This document shows, piece after piece, positions 34,194 through 44,365 of a stretch of DNA of 47,620 bases (within the stretch, counting starts at the first letter, position 1; every line of letters starts with the position of its first letter). Position numbers and translations under genes: made by a program. Under the pieces are notes generated by a model, which saw only the letters and a program-made list of their open reading frames with translations, did not search any database and had not been told where the DNA came from. Location: the NCBI GenBank assembly GCA_019261985.1, contig JAFAQY010000113.1:1-47620 (forward strand), read 5' to 3'. The DNA is from Bryobacterales bacterium (GTDB lineage: Bacteria > Acidobacteriota > Terriglobia > Bryobacterales > Bryobacteraceae).

Positions 34194-36971
34194 ATGCGCA
34201 CTGTTTTCGGCGTTGTTCTCGCTCTGTTTGCATCTATTCCTTCCTTTGCGCAGCCAAACCGCCTGACTGCGCGCGTCGACGACAGTAAGAGAGTTCGCCT
34301 GCAAAGCAGCATCCATCCGCTGGCGCTTCGTTCGACGGACGAAGGCATCGTTGATTCCAGCACCAGCCTGGAGGGAATGATCCTGTATCTGAAACCGACC
34401 GATACGCAGCGGCGCTCGCTGGGGCAATTCTTGGAAGAGGTGCGCAACCCACGCTCGGCAAACTTTCGCAAATTTCTCACGCCCGAACAATATGCGGATC
34501 GCTTCGGTGTCAGCCCATCGGATCTGGCGCAAGTGCACGCCTGGCTTCAGTCGCAAGGATTTTCGATCGCGCATGTCGCCAGAGCGCGGAGCTGGGTTCT
34601 GTTTAACGGCACGGCCGAGCAGGCCAATCGCGCCTTTCAGACTGAAATCCACCGTTACCGACTGCAAGGCCGCCTGCATCGCGCGAATGCCGGCAACATC
34701 GCCATACCGGATGCCCTCGCGGACATCGTGTCGGGTGTCGGAGGATTGGACGACTTCTTCCCCGAACCGGACTTGCGCATTGCATCCGGCGCGGAATTGA
34801 CGAATTCGAACGGAACTCACGCTCTTGCCCCGGACGACATCGCAACCATATACGACATCGCTCCCCTATATCAAGCCGGTATCGACGGCTCCGGCCAGAC
34901 CATTGCGATCGCCGGAGCGGGGAGCATGAACGTCGCCGATTTAGCTGCGTTCCGCGCTCGCTTTAACCTTCCGCCAAAGGTTCCCCAATCGATTGTCGTC
35001 CCCGGTTTTGTAGCGCCTGGGCCGAATACCGGAGCGTTTACGGAAACAGCGCTGGATTTGGAGTGGGCGGGCGCGGTAGCTCGTAATGCCGATCTCATCT
35101 TTGTTTACGCGCCCAGCCCTTTTACGGCGGCAAGTTATGCCGTGGATCAGAATCTGGCGCCCGTATTGAGCCTGAGCTACAGCAGCTGCGAGCTCCTGGA
35201 ATCGCAGGCATCGTTGGTGTTTTTCCAGCAAATCGCGCAACAGGCCAACGCGCAGGGTATGACATGGGTCAACTCTTCCGGAGATGCCGGCGCCGCCGGC
35301 TGCGATCCCAATAGCTATGTTCTGGCTCAGAATGGATTGGCGGCGAGGTTCCCGGCGAGTATACCGGAAATCACTGCCGTGGGCGGGACGCAATTCGATG
35401 AAGCCGCCGGTCGCGGGAACTACTGGAGCGTGCAGAATTCGCCGAATTCGGCTTCGGCATTGTCCTACATCCCCGAGCGAGCCTGGAACGAGTCCGCATC
35501 TGCCGGCGGTTTGGTTGCGGGTGGCGGCGGCGCCAGCGTTATCTATCCGAAACCTGTTTGGCAAACCGGTCCGGCCGTACCGGCGGACGGCGCTCGCGAC
35601 CTTCCGGATGTCTCGTTGACCGCGGCTCTGCATGACGGCTACAGCATCAATGTGCTCGGCCTCTCCGTTACCGTCGGCGGAACGTCCGCATCTGCTCCCG
35701 TGTTCGCAGGCATTTTGGCGCTGCTCAATCACTACCTACAGTCCACCGGGGCGCAAGCTCAATCCAGGTTGGGAAATGTAAACCCCGTGCTGTATCAACT
35801 GGGGCAGAATAGCCCCGGCGCGTTTCACGACATCACCGCTGGCGGCAACGCTGTGCCCTGTGCCATCGGCTCGCCTGACTGCGCGTCGGGGGCGCTCGGG
35901 TTTTCCGCAGCGTCGGGATACGACCTCGCGACCGGTCTCGGCTCCCCCGAGGTCTTCAATCTGGTGCACCAGTGGAGCGCGCAGGTTCCGAACAATTCTT
36001 TAGTGGTGATCTCGTCAAGCCAAAATCCGGTAAATCAGCAGGCGCCGGACCGCAACGGCATCCGTTGGAAGGTGACCCTAACCTTAACCGAAGAAGGAGG
36101 CGTGCCCACCACGCTCACCGGCTTCACGATAAATGGCGCGAGTGCGTTCAATACGTACTTCGCGCAACCGTCGTTGCCTGCGTTGGGATCCCTTGCGGCT
36201 ACAGTCGGCTTCGCTACGCTCAATGTGCCTACGGCGGTAGTCTTCGGATTTACGGGAATCGACGCAAGCGGCGCGCAATGGAGTCAGACAGTCTCCATTC
36301 CGTTCATAGCCGCTCCTGTGACTCCGACAATTACCGGCGTCGCCAATGGATTCTCTTACGACATCGCGTATGCGCCCGGAATGTTTCTGGCCGTCTTCGG
36401 GGCCAACCTCGCGCCTGCGCCGCAGCAAACCGCGGCTGTCCCGCTGGAGTATTATTTTGGCGGCGTAACCGCCGCCGTTAACGGATACGCCTGCCCGATC
36501 TACTACGTTTCACCGAATCAGGTCAATTTGCAAGTTCCATATGAAGTTCTGGCCGGACCGGCAACTTTGTTCATATCGAATGCATCCGGTACCGCATCCT
36601 ACCCGCTTCAAATCAGCGCGGCAGCACCGGGAATCGCGCAGGACGGTTCGAAAAATCTCGTCCCCAATGCCAGCGGTAACCGGGGGCAGACCTACACGCT
36701 GTTTCTGACGGGTTATGGACTGGTGTCGCCGCGCGTCCCCGATGGCGCGACGCCACAGGGACTCGTCGCGCCCGCTCCGCTGCTTGGCGCGAGCGTGACC
36801 ATTGGCGGAGTGTCGGCGCCGGCTCAATATGTCGGGATTCCGAGCTGGGCGGTGGGCATGGTCCAGATCAATTTTCAGGTCCCGGCAGATACGCCGCTGG
36901 GCGCGCAACAGGTGGTGGTCACGGTGGGGACGGCTTCGAGCAGTCCTGTGAATTTCACCGTTTTGCAGTAA
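34194..36971 (+). CDS. S53 (kumamolisin-like) protease with Solibacter-type C-terminal domain
   Basis: A 925-residue exported protease. After a signal peptide (1-20) come a pro-kumamolisin activation domain (about 40-185, PRSANFRKFLTPEQYADRFG) and the S53 catalytic domain with E284 and D288 (ETALDLEW), the oxyanion D364 (SSGDAG) and nucleophile S498 (GGTSAS), the complete sedolisin set. The Ca-site region DITAGGN and GYDLATGLGSP is intact. From about 700 the protein continues with two beta domains; the last (PTITGVANGFSYDIAYAPGM to the end) matches the TIGR03437-like C-terminal domain characteristic of Solibacter-type exported proteins. It should work outside the cell, probably at acid pH. 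It is followed by the tRNA/acyltransferase gene train after 38 nt. Confidence 0.93.
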   Translation: MRTVFGVVLALFASIPSFAQPNRLTARVDDSKRVRLQSSIHPLALRSTDEGIVDSSTSLEGMILYLKPTDTQRRSLGQFLEEVRNPRSANFRKFLTPEQYADRFGVSPSDLAQVHAWLQSQGFSIAHVARARSWVLFNGTAEQANRAFQTEIHRYRLQGRLHRANAGNIAIPDALADIVSGVGGLDDFFPEPDLRIASGAELTNSNGTHALAPDDIATIYDIAPLYQAGIDGSGQTIAIAGAGSMNVADLAAFRARFNLPPKVPQSIVVPGFVAPGPNTGAFTETALDLEWAGAVARNADLIFVYAPSPFTAASYAVDQNLAPVLSLSYSSCELLESQASLVFFQQIAQQANAQGMTWVNSSGDAGAAGCDPNSYVLAQNGLAARFPASIPEITAVGGTQFDEAAGRGNYWSVQNSPNSASALSYIPERAWNESASAGGLVAGGGGASVIYPKPVWQTGPAVPADGARDLPDVSLTAALHDGYSINVLGLSVTVGGTSASAPVFAGILALLNHYLQSTGAQAQSRLGNVNPVLYQLGQNSPGAFHDITAGGNAVPCAIGSPDCASGALGFSAASGYDLATGLGSPEVFNLVHQWSAQVPNNSLVVISSSQNPVNQQAPDRNGIRWKVTLTLTEEGGVPTTLTGFTINGASAFNTYFAQPSLPALGSLAATVGFATLNVPTAVVFGFTGIDASGAQWSQTVSIPFIAAPVTPTITGVANGFSYDIAYAPGMFLAVFGANLAPAPQQTAAVPLEYYFGGVTAAVNGYACPIYYVSPNQVNLQVPYEVLAGPATLFISNASGTASYPLQISAAAPGIAQDGSKNLVPNASGNRGQTYTLFLTGYGLVSPRVPDGATPQGLVAPAPLLGASVTIGGVSAPAQYVGIPSWAVGMVQINFQVPADTPLGAQQVVVTVGTASSSPVNFTVLQ

Positions 36972-37009
36972 TTTGCAGCCGGCCCAAGCTAAAATCGAAA
37001 TAACTCTCG

Positions 37010-38155
37010 ATGCAGCGGTATTACTTCGATCACAACGCGACCACTCCGGTTTCGCCGGAGGTGTTGCAGGCGGTTACGCCGGTGATGACCGAAGTGTACG
37101 GCAATGCCTCCAGCATCCATTATTTCGGCCAGATTGCCCGCCAGCGCTTGGACGAGGCTCGCAGGCAAATCGCCTCGCTACTGAGCGCAAAGCCCGAGGA
37201 GATCGTTTTTACCAGCGGCGGCACAGAGTCCGATAACCTGGCTATCCTTGGAACCGCTCGCTCCGGTCATGTTGTCGCGACCACGATCGAGCATCCCGCC
37301 GTGCTGGGCGCGATTACACAATGCGCATCTTCTACGCTTGTGCCGGTGGATGGCCGAGGAATTGTCGATCCGGACGACATTCGCCGCGCTCTTCGCCCGG
37401 ACACAAAATTGGTTAGCGTGATGCACGCCAACAACGAACTGGGCACGATTCAGCCCATAGAAGAAATCGCGCAAATTGCGGCCGAAGCGGGGATCGCGAT
37501 GCACTCGGACGGCGTGCAAGGCGCAGGGAAACTACCTGTAAACGTCCGCGAGACCGGTGTCGCGATGTATTCGATCAGCGGACATAAGTTTTATGCGCCA
37601 AAAGGTGCCGGTGCGCTGTTTGTTCGCAAGGAAACGAAGCTAACTCCAACCATGTTTGGCGGTCATCATGAACGGGACCGGCGCGCCGGCACGGAAAATG
37701 TTCCGGGCGCGGTGGGGCTCGGCCGCGCGGCGGAATGGATTGCGGAGCATGGTCCCTCCGAGTGGCAGCGCCTGCAAGAACTGCGCGACCGCTTGGAGCA
37801 AGACATTTTAGACCGTATCCCAGATACACACATCAATGGCGCAGGAGCGCCGCGCACTCCGAACACGTCGAACATCCGCTTCGATGGAATCGATTCGGAG
37901 CCGCTATTAATTGCGCTCGATCTCAAGGGCTTTGCAGTGTCGAGCGGGTCGGCGTGTTCGAGCGGCGCGACCGAGCCGTCGCACGTTCTGAAAGCAATCG
38001 GCCTCAGCCGCGAGCAAGCGCGCTCCAGCATCCGTATTTCGCTCGGCCGGAGCAACGACGCCTCCCAAGTGGATGCCCTCGTCGATGCTCTCGCGGATTG
38101 CGTCGCTCATCTGCGCCGAATTGCGCCGGCCATTCCCGCGCCCGCCTATGCCTGA
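37010..38155 (+). CDS. Cysteine desulfurase (NifS/IscS family)
   Basis: A 381-residue PLP enzyme that takes sulfur from L-cysteine as a persulfide. Visible residues are H95 (TTIEHPAV), D167 in MHSDGVQ, the PLP-binding K193 in [10 protein letters not shown], and C316 in SSGSACSSG, the sulfur-carrying cysteine. N-terminal FDHNATTP fits the class. The length and CSSG loop point to the NifS/IscS group, not SufS. Placed one gene before mnmA with an 8-nt overlap, its likely job is to supply sulfur for tRNA thiolation, perhaps also for Fe-S clusters. No SufE or IscU partner is adjacent. Confidence 0.95.
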   Translation: MQRYYFDHNATTPVSPEVLQAVTPVMTEVYGNASSIHYFGQIARQRLDEARRQIASLLSAKPEEIVFTSGGTESDNLAILGTARSGHVVATTIEHPAVLGAITQCASSTLVPVDGRGIVDPDDIRRALRPDTKLVSVMHANNELGTIQPIEEIAQIAAEAGIAMHSDGVQGAGKLPVNVRETGVAMYSISGHKFYAPKGAGALFVRKETKLTPTMFGGHHERDRRAGTENVPGAVGLGRAAEWIAEHGPSEWQRLQELRDRLEQDILDRIPDTHINGAGAPRTPNTSNIRFDGIDSEPLLIALDLKGFAVSSGSACSSGATEPSHVLKAIGLSREQARSSIRISLGRSNDASQVDALVDALADCVAHLRRIAPAIPAPAYA

Positions 38156-39254
38156 TTCGCCGATTGCCGTCGCCATGTCCGGCGGAGTGGATAGCTCCGT
38201 TGTCGCGGGAATGCTGCAAGCGCGCGGGGAGCGCGTCATTGGGCTTACCATGCAGCTCTGGAATCAGAGGCGGCTTCCCGAGCTGCAGGGCGAGCGGACA
38301 ACTGGACGGTGCTGTTCGCTGGATGACGTATACGATGCCCGATACGTCGCGCAGCGGCTGGGTATTCCATATTACGTGGTTAATTTCGAGCAGCGCTTCG
38401 AACAGCAGGTGGTGAAGCCGTTTATTGAGGAGTATCTGTCTGGGCGGACTCCCATTCCGTGCACGCTCTGCAACAACTTCATCAAGTTTGATCAATTCCT
38501 GGAAATGGCGGAGGGCGTGGGCGCGGATCGCATGGCGACAGGTCATTACGCGCAGATCCGCTGGAATCCGGACAGCGGCCGCTATGAAATGCTCAGGAGC
38601 GTGGACCGCGCCAAGGATCAGACCTATTTCTTGTTCGGCCTTACACAGCCGCAGCTTGCCAGGACGCTCTTTCCGCTGGGTGGAATGGAGAAGCCGCAGG
38701 TGCGCGAGCTGGCGCGCGATCTGGCGATCCCGACCGCGGAAAAGCCCGATAGCCAGGAAATTTGCTTTGTCCCGAACGGCGATTACGCGGCATTCATCGA
38801 CGCATATTTCCGGGAACAGGGAATATCGCCGGATGTCGCGGCTGGCGAGTTAGTCACCTCAGATGGACGGGTGGTGGGGGAGCACTCGGGCGTCCACCGC
38901 TTTACCGTCGGACAGCGGCGAGGTTTGAGATTCGCCGCCGGCGAGCCGCTGTATGTGATCGCGACTGAGCCTGCCACCCGGCGCGTGATCGTCGGCCGAG
39001 GTGATGAGCTGCTTAAGGCGAAGATGCATGTTACGGACGTGAATTGGATTTCGATCGCTCCACCGGCCGCTCCCGTCCGGGCCGAGGTAAAGATCCGAAA
39101 TAAGCATCTTGCCGCCGCGGCAGTCATTACCCCGGGCGCCGACCCATCGCGCGTCGAAGTCCATTTCGACTCGCAGCAGCGCGCGGTGACTCCGGGCCAA
39201 GGCGCGGTCTTCTATTCAGGCGAACTGGTGTTGGGCGGCGGCTGGATCGAGTGA
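38148..39254 (+). CDS. mnmA: tRNA-specific 2-thiouridylase
   Basis: The enzyme converts U34 of tRNAs for Lys, Glu and Gln to 2-thiouridine with ATP and protein persulfide sulfur. In 368 residues, the usual length, the PP-loop SGGVDSS lies at 11-17. The first catalytic cysteine is C108 in [10 protein letters not shown], the second C206 in [18 protein letters not shown] and DQTYFLFGL are further family blocks, and the C-terminal beta domain contains [14 protein letters not shown] 38148 overlaps the cysteine desulfurase stop by 8 nt, and an earlier frame start is inside that gene. Coupling with the sulfur donor makes biological sense. Confidence 0.96.
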   Translation: MPDSPIAVAMSGGVDSSVVAGMLQARGERVIGLTMQLWNQRRLPELQGERTTGRCCSLDDVYDARYVAQRLGIPYYVVNFEQRFEQQVVKPFIEEYLSGRTPIPCTLCNNFIKFDQFLEMAEGVGADRMATGHYAQIRWNPDSGRYEMLRSVDRAKDQTYFLFGLTQPQLARTLFPLGGMEKPQVRELARDLAIPTAEKPDSQEICFVPNGDYAAFIDAYFREQGISPDVAAGELVTSDGRVVGEHSGVHRFTVGQRRGLRFAAGEPLYVIATEPATRRVIVGRGDELLKAKMHVTDVNWISIAPPAAPVRAEVKIRNKHLAAAAVITPGADPSRVEVHFDSQQRAVTPGQGAVFYSGELVLGGGWIE

Positions 39255-40090
39255 GGTTTCTCGAGACTGCCTTAGCGCGCCTGGTACTTGCGACGCCGTC
39301 TTTCGCGCCTTTCTATGCGCGGGTCTTGGACGTTGCCGTTCCACGCTTGCGCCGGACTGCGGTATTGAATCTGAAGCGGGCCGGTTTTGCAGACGCGAGC
39401 GAGATCACCGACGGCGTGTTCCGCTCGATTGGACGCTTAATTCAAACTTTTGCGCGATTCCCGAGCCTGAATCCCAAAACCATTCACGAATTAATTCGTT
39501 ACGAAGGGCTTGAAAACTTTACGAACGCGATCGCGCGTGGCAAGGGCGTTCTGGTCGCGACGGCGCACCTCGGCAACTGGGAGTTAAGCGCGTTCGCCCA
39601 TGCCTGGATGACCGGGCCAATGAACATCGTAGTGCGTCCGCTGGATAATCCGAAGATCGATGCGTTAATCGAGCAGCGCCGCGCGATGTCGGGGAACAAT
39701 ATCATCTCGAAGCGCGAGGCGGCCCGCGGAATTCTGCGCGCGCTACAGCATGGAGAGGCCGTAGGCATCCTGATCGATCAAAACACTACGCCCGAAGAAG
39801 GTGTGTTTATCGATTTTTTTGGGATAAAAGCATGCGCCGGGACTGCGTTTGTAAAGTTCGCGCACCGCACGGCAGCAGCGGTCGTCCCCGGTTTCGCATT
39901 GTGGGAACAGGGAGAGCGGCGTTACGTTTTGCGCTTCTACCCCGAAATCGAAATCACCGGCGATGTTCAGGCCGACACGCAGCGCGTACACAGCGCTTTG
40001 GAAGCAGTAATCCGCAAGTACCCGGACCAGTGGTTATGGATCCACCGCCGCTGGAAGACGCGCCCGCCAGGAGAGCCTGCTATCTATTAA
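39251..40090 (+). CDS. Lysophospholipid acyltransferase, LpxL/HtrB-like
   Basis: A 279-residue membrane-associated acyltransferase. The HX4E catalytic motif reads [11 protein letters not shown] with H106 and E111. Flanking blocks are [63 protein letters not shown] and a [13 protein letters not shown] end, all as in the late acyltransferases of lipid A synthesis. It would add a fatty acid to a lipid A precursor at the inner membrane, or act on another lipid. GTG 39251 overlaps the mnmA stop (GTGA). No other lipid A gene is nearby, so the operon combines unrelated housekeeping functions. Confidence 0.92.
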   Translation: MRFLETALARLVLATPSFAPFYARVLDVAVPRLRRTAVLNLKRAGFADASEITDGVFRSIGRLIQTFARFPSLNPKTIHELIRYEGLENFTNAIARGKGVLVATAHLGNWELSAFAHAWMTGPMNIVVRPLDNPKIDALIEQRRAMSGNNIISKREAARGILRALQHGEAVGILIDQNTTPEEGVFIDFFGIKACAGTAFVKFAHRTAAAVVPGFALWEQGERRYVLRFYPEIEITGDVQADTQRVHSALEAVIRKYPDQWLWIHRRWKTRPPGEPAIY

Positions 40091-40121
40091 TGTCAGAGTC
40101 CGCTTGTTAGAATCGAACTAA

Positions 40122-41786
40122 ATGCCGCGCCGCTTAGTCTTTTCGATCGCCATATTGCTGTCCGCGGTATTGCAAGGACGCCAGCCGGAGCGAGCTCGGC
40201 ACGCGATGGTTGTTTCGGGCGACCCTTTCGCGACCGACGTCGGCGTCAAAGTTCTCCAAAGTGGCGGTAATGCGATTGACGCGGCGGTCGCGGTCGGCTT
40301 TGCACTCGCGGTCACTTATCCTTATGCAGGCAATTTGGGCGGCGGGGGATTCATGTTAATTCGCTTCGCCGATGGCCGTAGTACTTTTATCGATTTTCGC
40401 GAACGCGCTCCGCAAGCGGCTACGCGCGATATGTATCTGGATACGAGCGGCAATCCTACGCGTGAGAGCGTCGAGGGATGGCGCGCTTCGGGGGTGCCTG
40501 GGACCGTGCGGGGTTTCGAGTTCGCGCATCGGAAATATGGCCGAGCTAAGTGGGACGCGCTGCTCGCGCCCGCAATCGAACTCGCTTCGAAAGGCTTTCC
40601 CGCGGGCTACACGTTCGTTGACCAAATCAAGAGCGCTCGGAATCTGCCGAACGATCCGGAATCGAAGCGAATTTACTTAAAGAACACCGAGCCGGGCGAC
40701 ATCTTTACGCAGCCCGATCTGGCCCGCACTCTTCAGCGCATCGCGAAATTCGGCGCAGCCGATTTCTACGAAGGCGAGACGGCGGCGCTGCTTACGAGCG
40801 CTATGGCCAAGCACGGAGGCCTGGTTACCGCCGCTGATCTCAAAAATTATGCGGCGATTGAGCGCGTTCCTCTGACCGGCAAGTACCGTGATTACGGAAT
40901 CGTTACCGCGCCGCTGCCCAGTTCCGGCGGCATCGGTTTGCTGCAAACGATGGGCATGCTGGAAGGCTCGGGGTATGAGAAACCCGGTCTTGGCTCGGCG
41001 GCCGAGATTCACTATGTCGCCGAAGTGATGCGGCGCTACTTTGCGGATCGCAGCCGGTACATGGGGGATCCGGATTTCGTTAAAGTGCCGGTGTCTGGGC
41101 TGCTCGATCCCGGATACATTCGTGCGCGGCGGAACTCCATCGACAAAGATCGAGCGACGCCAAGCGATCAGGTTTCACCCGGACGGCCCGCGGGCGCCGA
41201 AGGAACCGAAACCACGCATTTCAACGTGGTGGATGCCGATGGCAATGCCGTCGCGGTTACCTACACGTTGAACGACGGCTTCGGCAGCGGCATCACCGTT
41301 CCGGGCGCGGGCTTCCTGCTCAACGATGAGATGGACGATTTTTCCGCGAAACCCGGCGCGGCGAATATGTTTGGCTTGGTGCAGGGAGAGGCTAACGCGA
41401 TTCAGCCCGGCAAGCGCCCGCTGTCGGCGATGACGCCGACTATCTTGACGCGCGATGGGAAATTCTTCATGACGGTCGGCGCGCCGGGTGGGCCGCGCAT
41501 CATAACCGCCGTGCTTCAGGTGATTCTCAACGTGCTCGATTTCCGAATGAATGTTCAGGATGCGGTGGACTATCCGCGATTTCATCACCAATGGCAGCCT
41601 GATCGTTTATCGATGGAGCGCGGATTCTCGCCGGACACGATCGCGCTGCTAAAGGCTCGCGGGTATGATGTCGATGAGCTCGGAGCGGCGCGTGTATCAT
41701 CCGCTGTAGAAGTAATCGTGAACGATGGCGGCTGGTTGCAGGGCGCTACCGATGGACGCCGGCCCGGAAAGGCCGCCGGTTACTGA
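40122..41786 (+). CDS. ggt: Gamma-glutamyltransferase
   Basis: A 554-residue Ntn-hydrolase with a hydrophobic N-terminus (SIAILLSAVLQG) suggesting export. GGNAIDAAVAVGFALAVTYPYAGNLGGGGFMLI and the substrate-binding R93 in DFRERAP identify the family. The self-cleavage site is E-T364-T-H-F, with T364 becoming the N-terminal nucleophile of the small subunit; APGGPRI and LSAMTPTIL follow. The enzyme cleaves gamma-glutamyl bonds of glutathione or related amides and transfers or hydrolyses the glutamyl group in the periplasm. It starts 32 nt after the acyltransferase and is followed by the isomerase-like gene. Confidence 0.94.
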   Translation: MPRRLVFSIAILLSAVLQGRQPERARHAMVVSGDPFATDVGVKVLQSGGNAIDAAVAVGFALAVTYPYAGNLGGGGFMLIRFADGRSTFIDFRERAPQAATRDMYLDTSGNPTRESVEGWRASGVPGTVRGFEFAHRKYGRAKWDALLAPAIELASKGFPAGYTFVDQIKSARNLPNDPESKRIYLKNTEPGDIFTQPDLARTLQRIAKFGAADFYEGETAALLTSAMAKHGGLVTAADLKNYAAIERVPLTGKYRDYGIVTAPLPSSGGIGLLQTMGMLEGSGYEKPGLGSAAEIHYVAEVMRRYFADRSRYMGDPDFVKVPVSGLLDPGYIRARRNSIDKDRATPSDQVSPGRPAGAEGTETTHFNVVDADGNAVAVTYTLNDGFGSGITVPGAGFLLNDEMDDFSAKPGAANMFGLVQGEANAIQPGKRPLSAMTPTILTRDGKFFMTVGAPGGPRIITAVLQVILNVLDFRMNVQDAVDYPRFHHQWQPDRLSMERGFSPDTIALLKARGYDVDELGAARVSSAVEVIVNDGGWLQGATDGRRPGKAAGY

Positions 41787-41799
41787 CCGCTTCTTGCTA

Positions 41800-42642
41800 A
41801 TGCAGCGCGCTTTATCGACACACCTGCACTGTAATCATCACTTGACAACGGTTCTGTTGGACCGGATCTGGGATGCAGGCATTCCTTTGGTTGAGATTTT
41901 CTGCGCCCGCCAGCACTTGGACTATCGCGACAAGGCGCAGATTTCGGAATTGAGCTATTGGTTCCGCGATTCCGAGCTAAAGCTGCACTCGCTGCACTCG
42001 CCCATGTTTTCGGACGATGTGTGGGGGCGCTCCGGCCCGGACTCTGTGATCGATATCACCGAGCCGGTGAAATCGAAGCGCATCGCGAAGGTGGATGAAA
42101 TAAAGCGCGCGCTGGAAATCGCCGAAGCGATTCCGTTCCGTTATTTAATCCAGCACCTGGGGGTTTCGGGAGCGGAGTTCGATGAACGAAAACTGGATGC
42201 CGGTTTCAGCGCGCTTGAGGAAATCATGCTTTTCGCGGGGCAGCGCGGCGTGGAGGTTTTGATCGAAAACACTCCCAACGCCATGGCGAGCGCGGAGCGG
42301 CTGCTTTATTTTTTCGAAATAACGCACCTGAAATTGAATGTCTGCCTGGATCTGGGCCACGCGCACATCAAGGAAGGCATTGAGCAGGCGTACCGGTTGC
42401 TGGGTCCGCGCATTCGCTCCACGCACGTTCATGACAATAATGGGAAGCAGGATCTGCATTTGTTTCCGTTTCTGGACGAAGGCGGAACAATCGAATGGGG
42501 GCGCGCGATGAAGACGTTGTGTGCCGCGCCGGACCAATATCCGTTGTTGCTGGAACTCCGCGATGCGCCCGACGTGCGGCAGCCGATTGAGCGCGCGCGC
42601 CGGGTATTCGAGCGTTTGGAGAATCTGAAGATAGATGAGTGA
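41800..42642 (+). CDS. Sugar phosphate isomerase/epimerase-family TIM barrel
   Basis: A cytoplasmic TIM-barrel protein of about 280 residues in the xylose-isomerase-like superfamily. [82 protein letters not shown] and [21 protein letters not shown] supply the metal-binding Glu, Asp and His residues. No signal peptide is present, unlike the relative at 26281. ATG 41800 is 13 nt after the ggt stop; a longer frame runs back inside ggt. The substrate is unknown. It overlaps asnS by 8 nt. Confidence 0.88.
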   Translation: MQRALSTHLHCNHHLTTVLLDRIWDAGIPLVEIFCARQHLDYRDKAQISELSYWFRDSELKLHSLHSPMFSDDVWGRSGPDSVIDITEPVKSKRIAKVDEIKRALEIAEAIPFRYLIQHLGVSGAEFDERKLDAGFSALEEIMLFAGQRGVEVLIENTPNAMASAERLLYFFEITHLKLNVCLDLGHAHIKEGIEQAYRLLGPRIRSTHVHDNNGKQDLHLFPFLDEGGTIEWGRAMKTLCAAPDQYPLLLELRDAPDVRQPIERARRVFERLENLKIDE

Positions 42643-43954
42643 GAATGTAACGCCGCGCGTGACCGTAGCCGAAGCCGGCCGTCACGTGGGCGAAACCGTG
42701 GAGATTGCGGGCTGGCTGTACAATCTGCGCCGCAGCGGGAAGATCTGCTTTCCGCAGGTGCGGGACGGCACGGGAATCATGCAGTGCGTCGCGGTGAAGA
42801 GCGCGCTGCCGGAAACGCTCTTCGAATTGCTGAAGGACCTGACGCAGGAGTCGTCGCTGATCGTGCGCGGCAAGATCCGCGCCGAGGCGCGCGCGCATGG
42901 CGGATTCGAGCTTGACGTTGAAGACGCGCAGATCCTGCAGCGCGTGCCGGAATCGGAGCCGTACCCAATCAGTCTCAAGGAGCACGGCATCGATTTTTTG
43001 ATGGATCATCGCCACCTTTGGCTGCGCAGCCGCCGCCAGCATGCCGCGCTGCGAGTACGCCATGAAGTAATCAGAGCTATCCGCGACTATTTCGATTCGC
43101 ACGGCTTCGTGCTGGTGGATACGCCCATATTTACTCCGGCGGCGTGCGAGGGCACGACGACGTTGTTCGAGGTGGACTATTTCGAAGACGAAAAGGTTTA
43201 CCTTACGCAGTCCGGCCAGCTTTATAACGAAGCGACGGCGGCGGCTTTCGGCAAAGTGTATTGCTTCGGCCCGACGTTTCGGGCCGAAAAATCCAAGACG
43301 CGGCGGCACTTGACCGAGTTCTGGATGGTGGAACCCGAAATGGCGTACGCGGACCTGGAAGATGTGAAGCGCGTTGGCGAAGAGCTGGTTGTCTTTGTGA
43401 TCGGCCGCGTTCTCGAGAATCGGAAAGAGGATCTTAAGGACCTGGAGCGCGACGTGTCCAAGCTCGAAGCGGTGAAAGCGCCTTTCCATCGCATGAGCTA
43501 CGAGGAGGCGCTGGCGAAGTTGCAGGCCAAGGGCAGCGAGATTCAGTGGGGCGGCGATTTCGGTAACACCGATGAGACGTTGCTCACCGAGGACATGGAC
43601 CGGCCCGTCATGATCGATCGATATCCGGGCGAGATAAAGGGTTTCTACTTTCAGCCTGACCCGGCGCGGCCCGAACTGGCGCTGGGCGTCGACTTCATCG
43701 CGCCCGAAGGGTACGGCGAGATCATCGGCGGGGGGCAGCGCATTCACGATCTGAACCTGTTGCTGAAGCGCCTGGACGAGCATCACCTCCTACGCGAAGC
43801 GTTCAACTGGTATATCGACCTGCGCAAATACGGCTCGGTTCCGCATGCGGGGTTCGGCATGGGAGTGGAGCGTTTCGTTGCCTGGATGTGCGGCCTGGAA
43901 CACGTTCGTGAGACGATCGCCTTTCCCCGCATGTTGTACCGTACGCGACCCTGA
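42635..43954 (+). CDS. asnS: Asparaginyl-tRNA synthetase
   Basis: A class II synthetase of 439 residues that charges tRNA-Asn with asparagine. The N-terminal OB fold ([26 protein letters not shown]) binds the anticodon. The catalytic core has motif 2 ([24 protein letters not shown]) and motif 3 ([27 protein letters not shown]). The small differences in the motif 2 loop ([13 protein letters not shown]) and the [16 protein letters not shown] end favour AsnRS over AspRS. Its presence suggests direct charging of asparagine in this organism, though a Gat pathway could also exist. ATG 42635 overlaps the preceding stop by 8 nt. Confidence 0.95.
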   Translation: MSENVTPRVTVAEAGRHVGETVEIAGWLYNLRRSGKICFPQVRDGTGIMQCVAVKSALPETLFELLKDLTQESSLIVRGKIRAEARAHGGFELDVEDAQILQRVPESEPYPISLKEHGIDFLMDHRHLWLRSRRQHAALRVRHEVIRAIRDYFDSHGFVLVDTPIFTPAACEGTTTLFEVDYFEDEKVYLTQSGQLYNEATAAAFGKVYCFGPTFRAEKSKTRRHLTEFWMVEPEMAYADLEDVKRVGEELVVFVIGRVLENRKEDLKDLERDVSKLEAVKAPFHRMSYEEALAKLQAKGSEIQWGGDFGNTDETLLTEDMDRPVMIDRYPGEIKGFYFQPDPARPELALGVDFIAPEGYGEIIGGGQRIHDLNLLLKRLDEHHLLREAFNWYIDLRKYGSVPHAGFGMGVERFVAWMCGLEHVRETIAFPRMLYRTRP

Positions 43955-43959
43955 GCTGG

Positions 43960-44310
43960 ATGAGGAAACCCTGGCCCTGGCCCGATGCACTCGACGCGGT
44001 GATCGCGGCTCCAAAGCATCATACTCTGGTGTTCGAAAACGAACGCGTTCGCGTTCTCGACACCCGTATCCCCGTGGGCGACACGGCGCCGGTGCACACC
44101 CACCGCTGGCCCGCGGTGTACTACACGATCAGCTTCAGCCACTTCATCCGCCGGGATGAACAGGGCAATGTCCTGTTCGATAGCCGTACGGCAACAGGTT
44201 CTCGTCCGGCGGCGAACTGGGCCGACTGCCTGCCTCCGCACTCGGTGGAGAATGTCGGGGAGAACGATATCCGGCTCATCAGTTGGGAGCTGAAGGAATC
44301 GGAGCTATAA
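43960..44310 (+). CDS. Cupin-domain protein
   Basis: A 116-residue single-domain cupin. The first metal motif is in PVHTHRWPAVYYT (H46 and H48), and a later His in LPPHSVENVG belongs to motif 2. Between them FENERVRVLDTRIPVG and the beta strands give the jelly-roll pattern. It is cytoplasmic by sequence. Such small cupins may be dioxygenases, isomerases or ligand-binding proteins; the sequence does not say which. It lies 5 nt after asnS and ends the plus-strand gene train, followed by a terminator hairpin. Confidence 0.82.
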   Translation: MRKPWPWPDALDAVIAAPKHHTLVFENERVRVLDTRIPVGDTAPVHTHRWPAVYYTISFSHFIRRDEQGNVLFDSRTATGSRPAANWADCLPPHSVENVGENDIRLISWELKESEL

Positions 44311-44313
44311 ACG

Positions 44314-44341
44314 AACGGGGGACTCCGAAGAATCCCCCGTT
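44314..44341. terminator. Bidirectional terminator hairpin
   Basis: AACGGGGGA (44314-44322) pairs with TCCCCCGTT (44333-44341), a 9-bp stem with a 10-nt loop, followed by GTTGTT on the plus strand. It lies between the convergent cupin and molybdenum-hydroxylase genes, so it can end both transcripts. Confidence 0.8.
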
Positions 44342-44365
44342 GTTGTTGAACCGATTGTTGGGGTG

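Noticed and set aside
42368-43786. 472-codon frame antisense to asnS
   Set aside because: No recognisable motif, and it spans a complete synthetase and the end of the gene before it.
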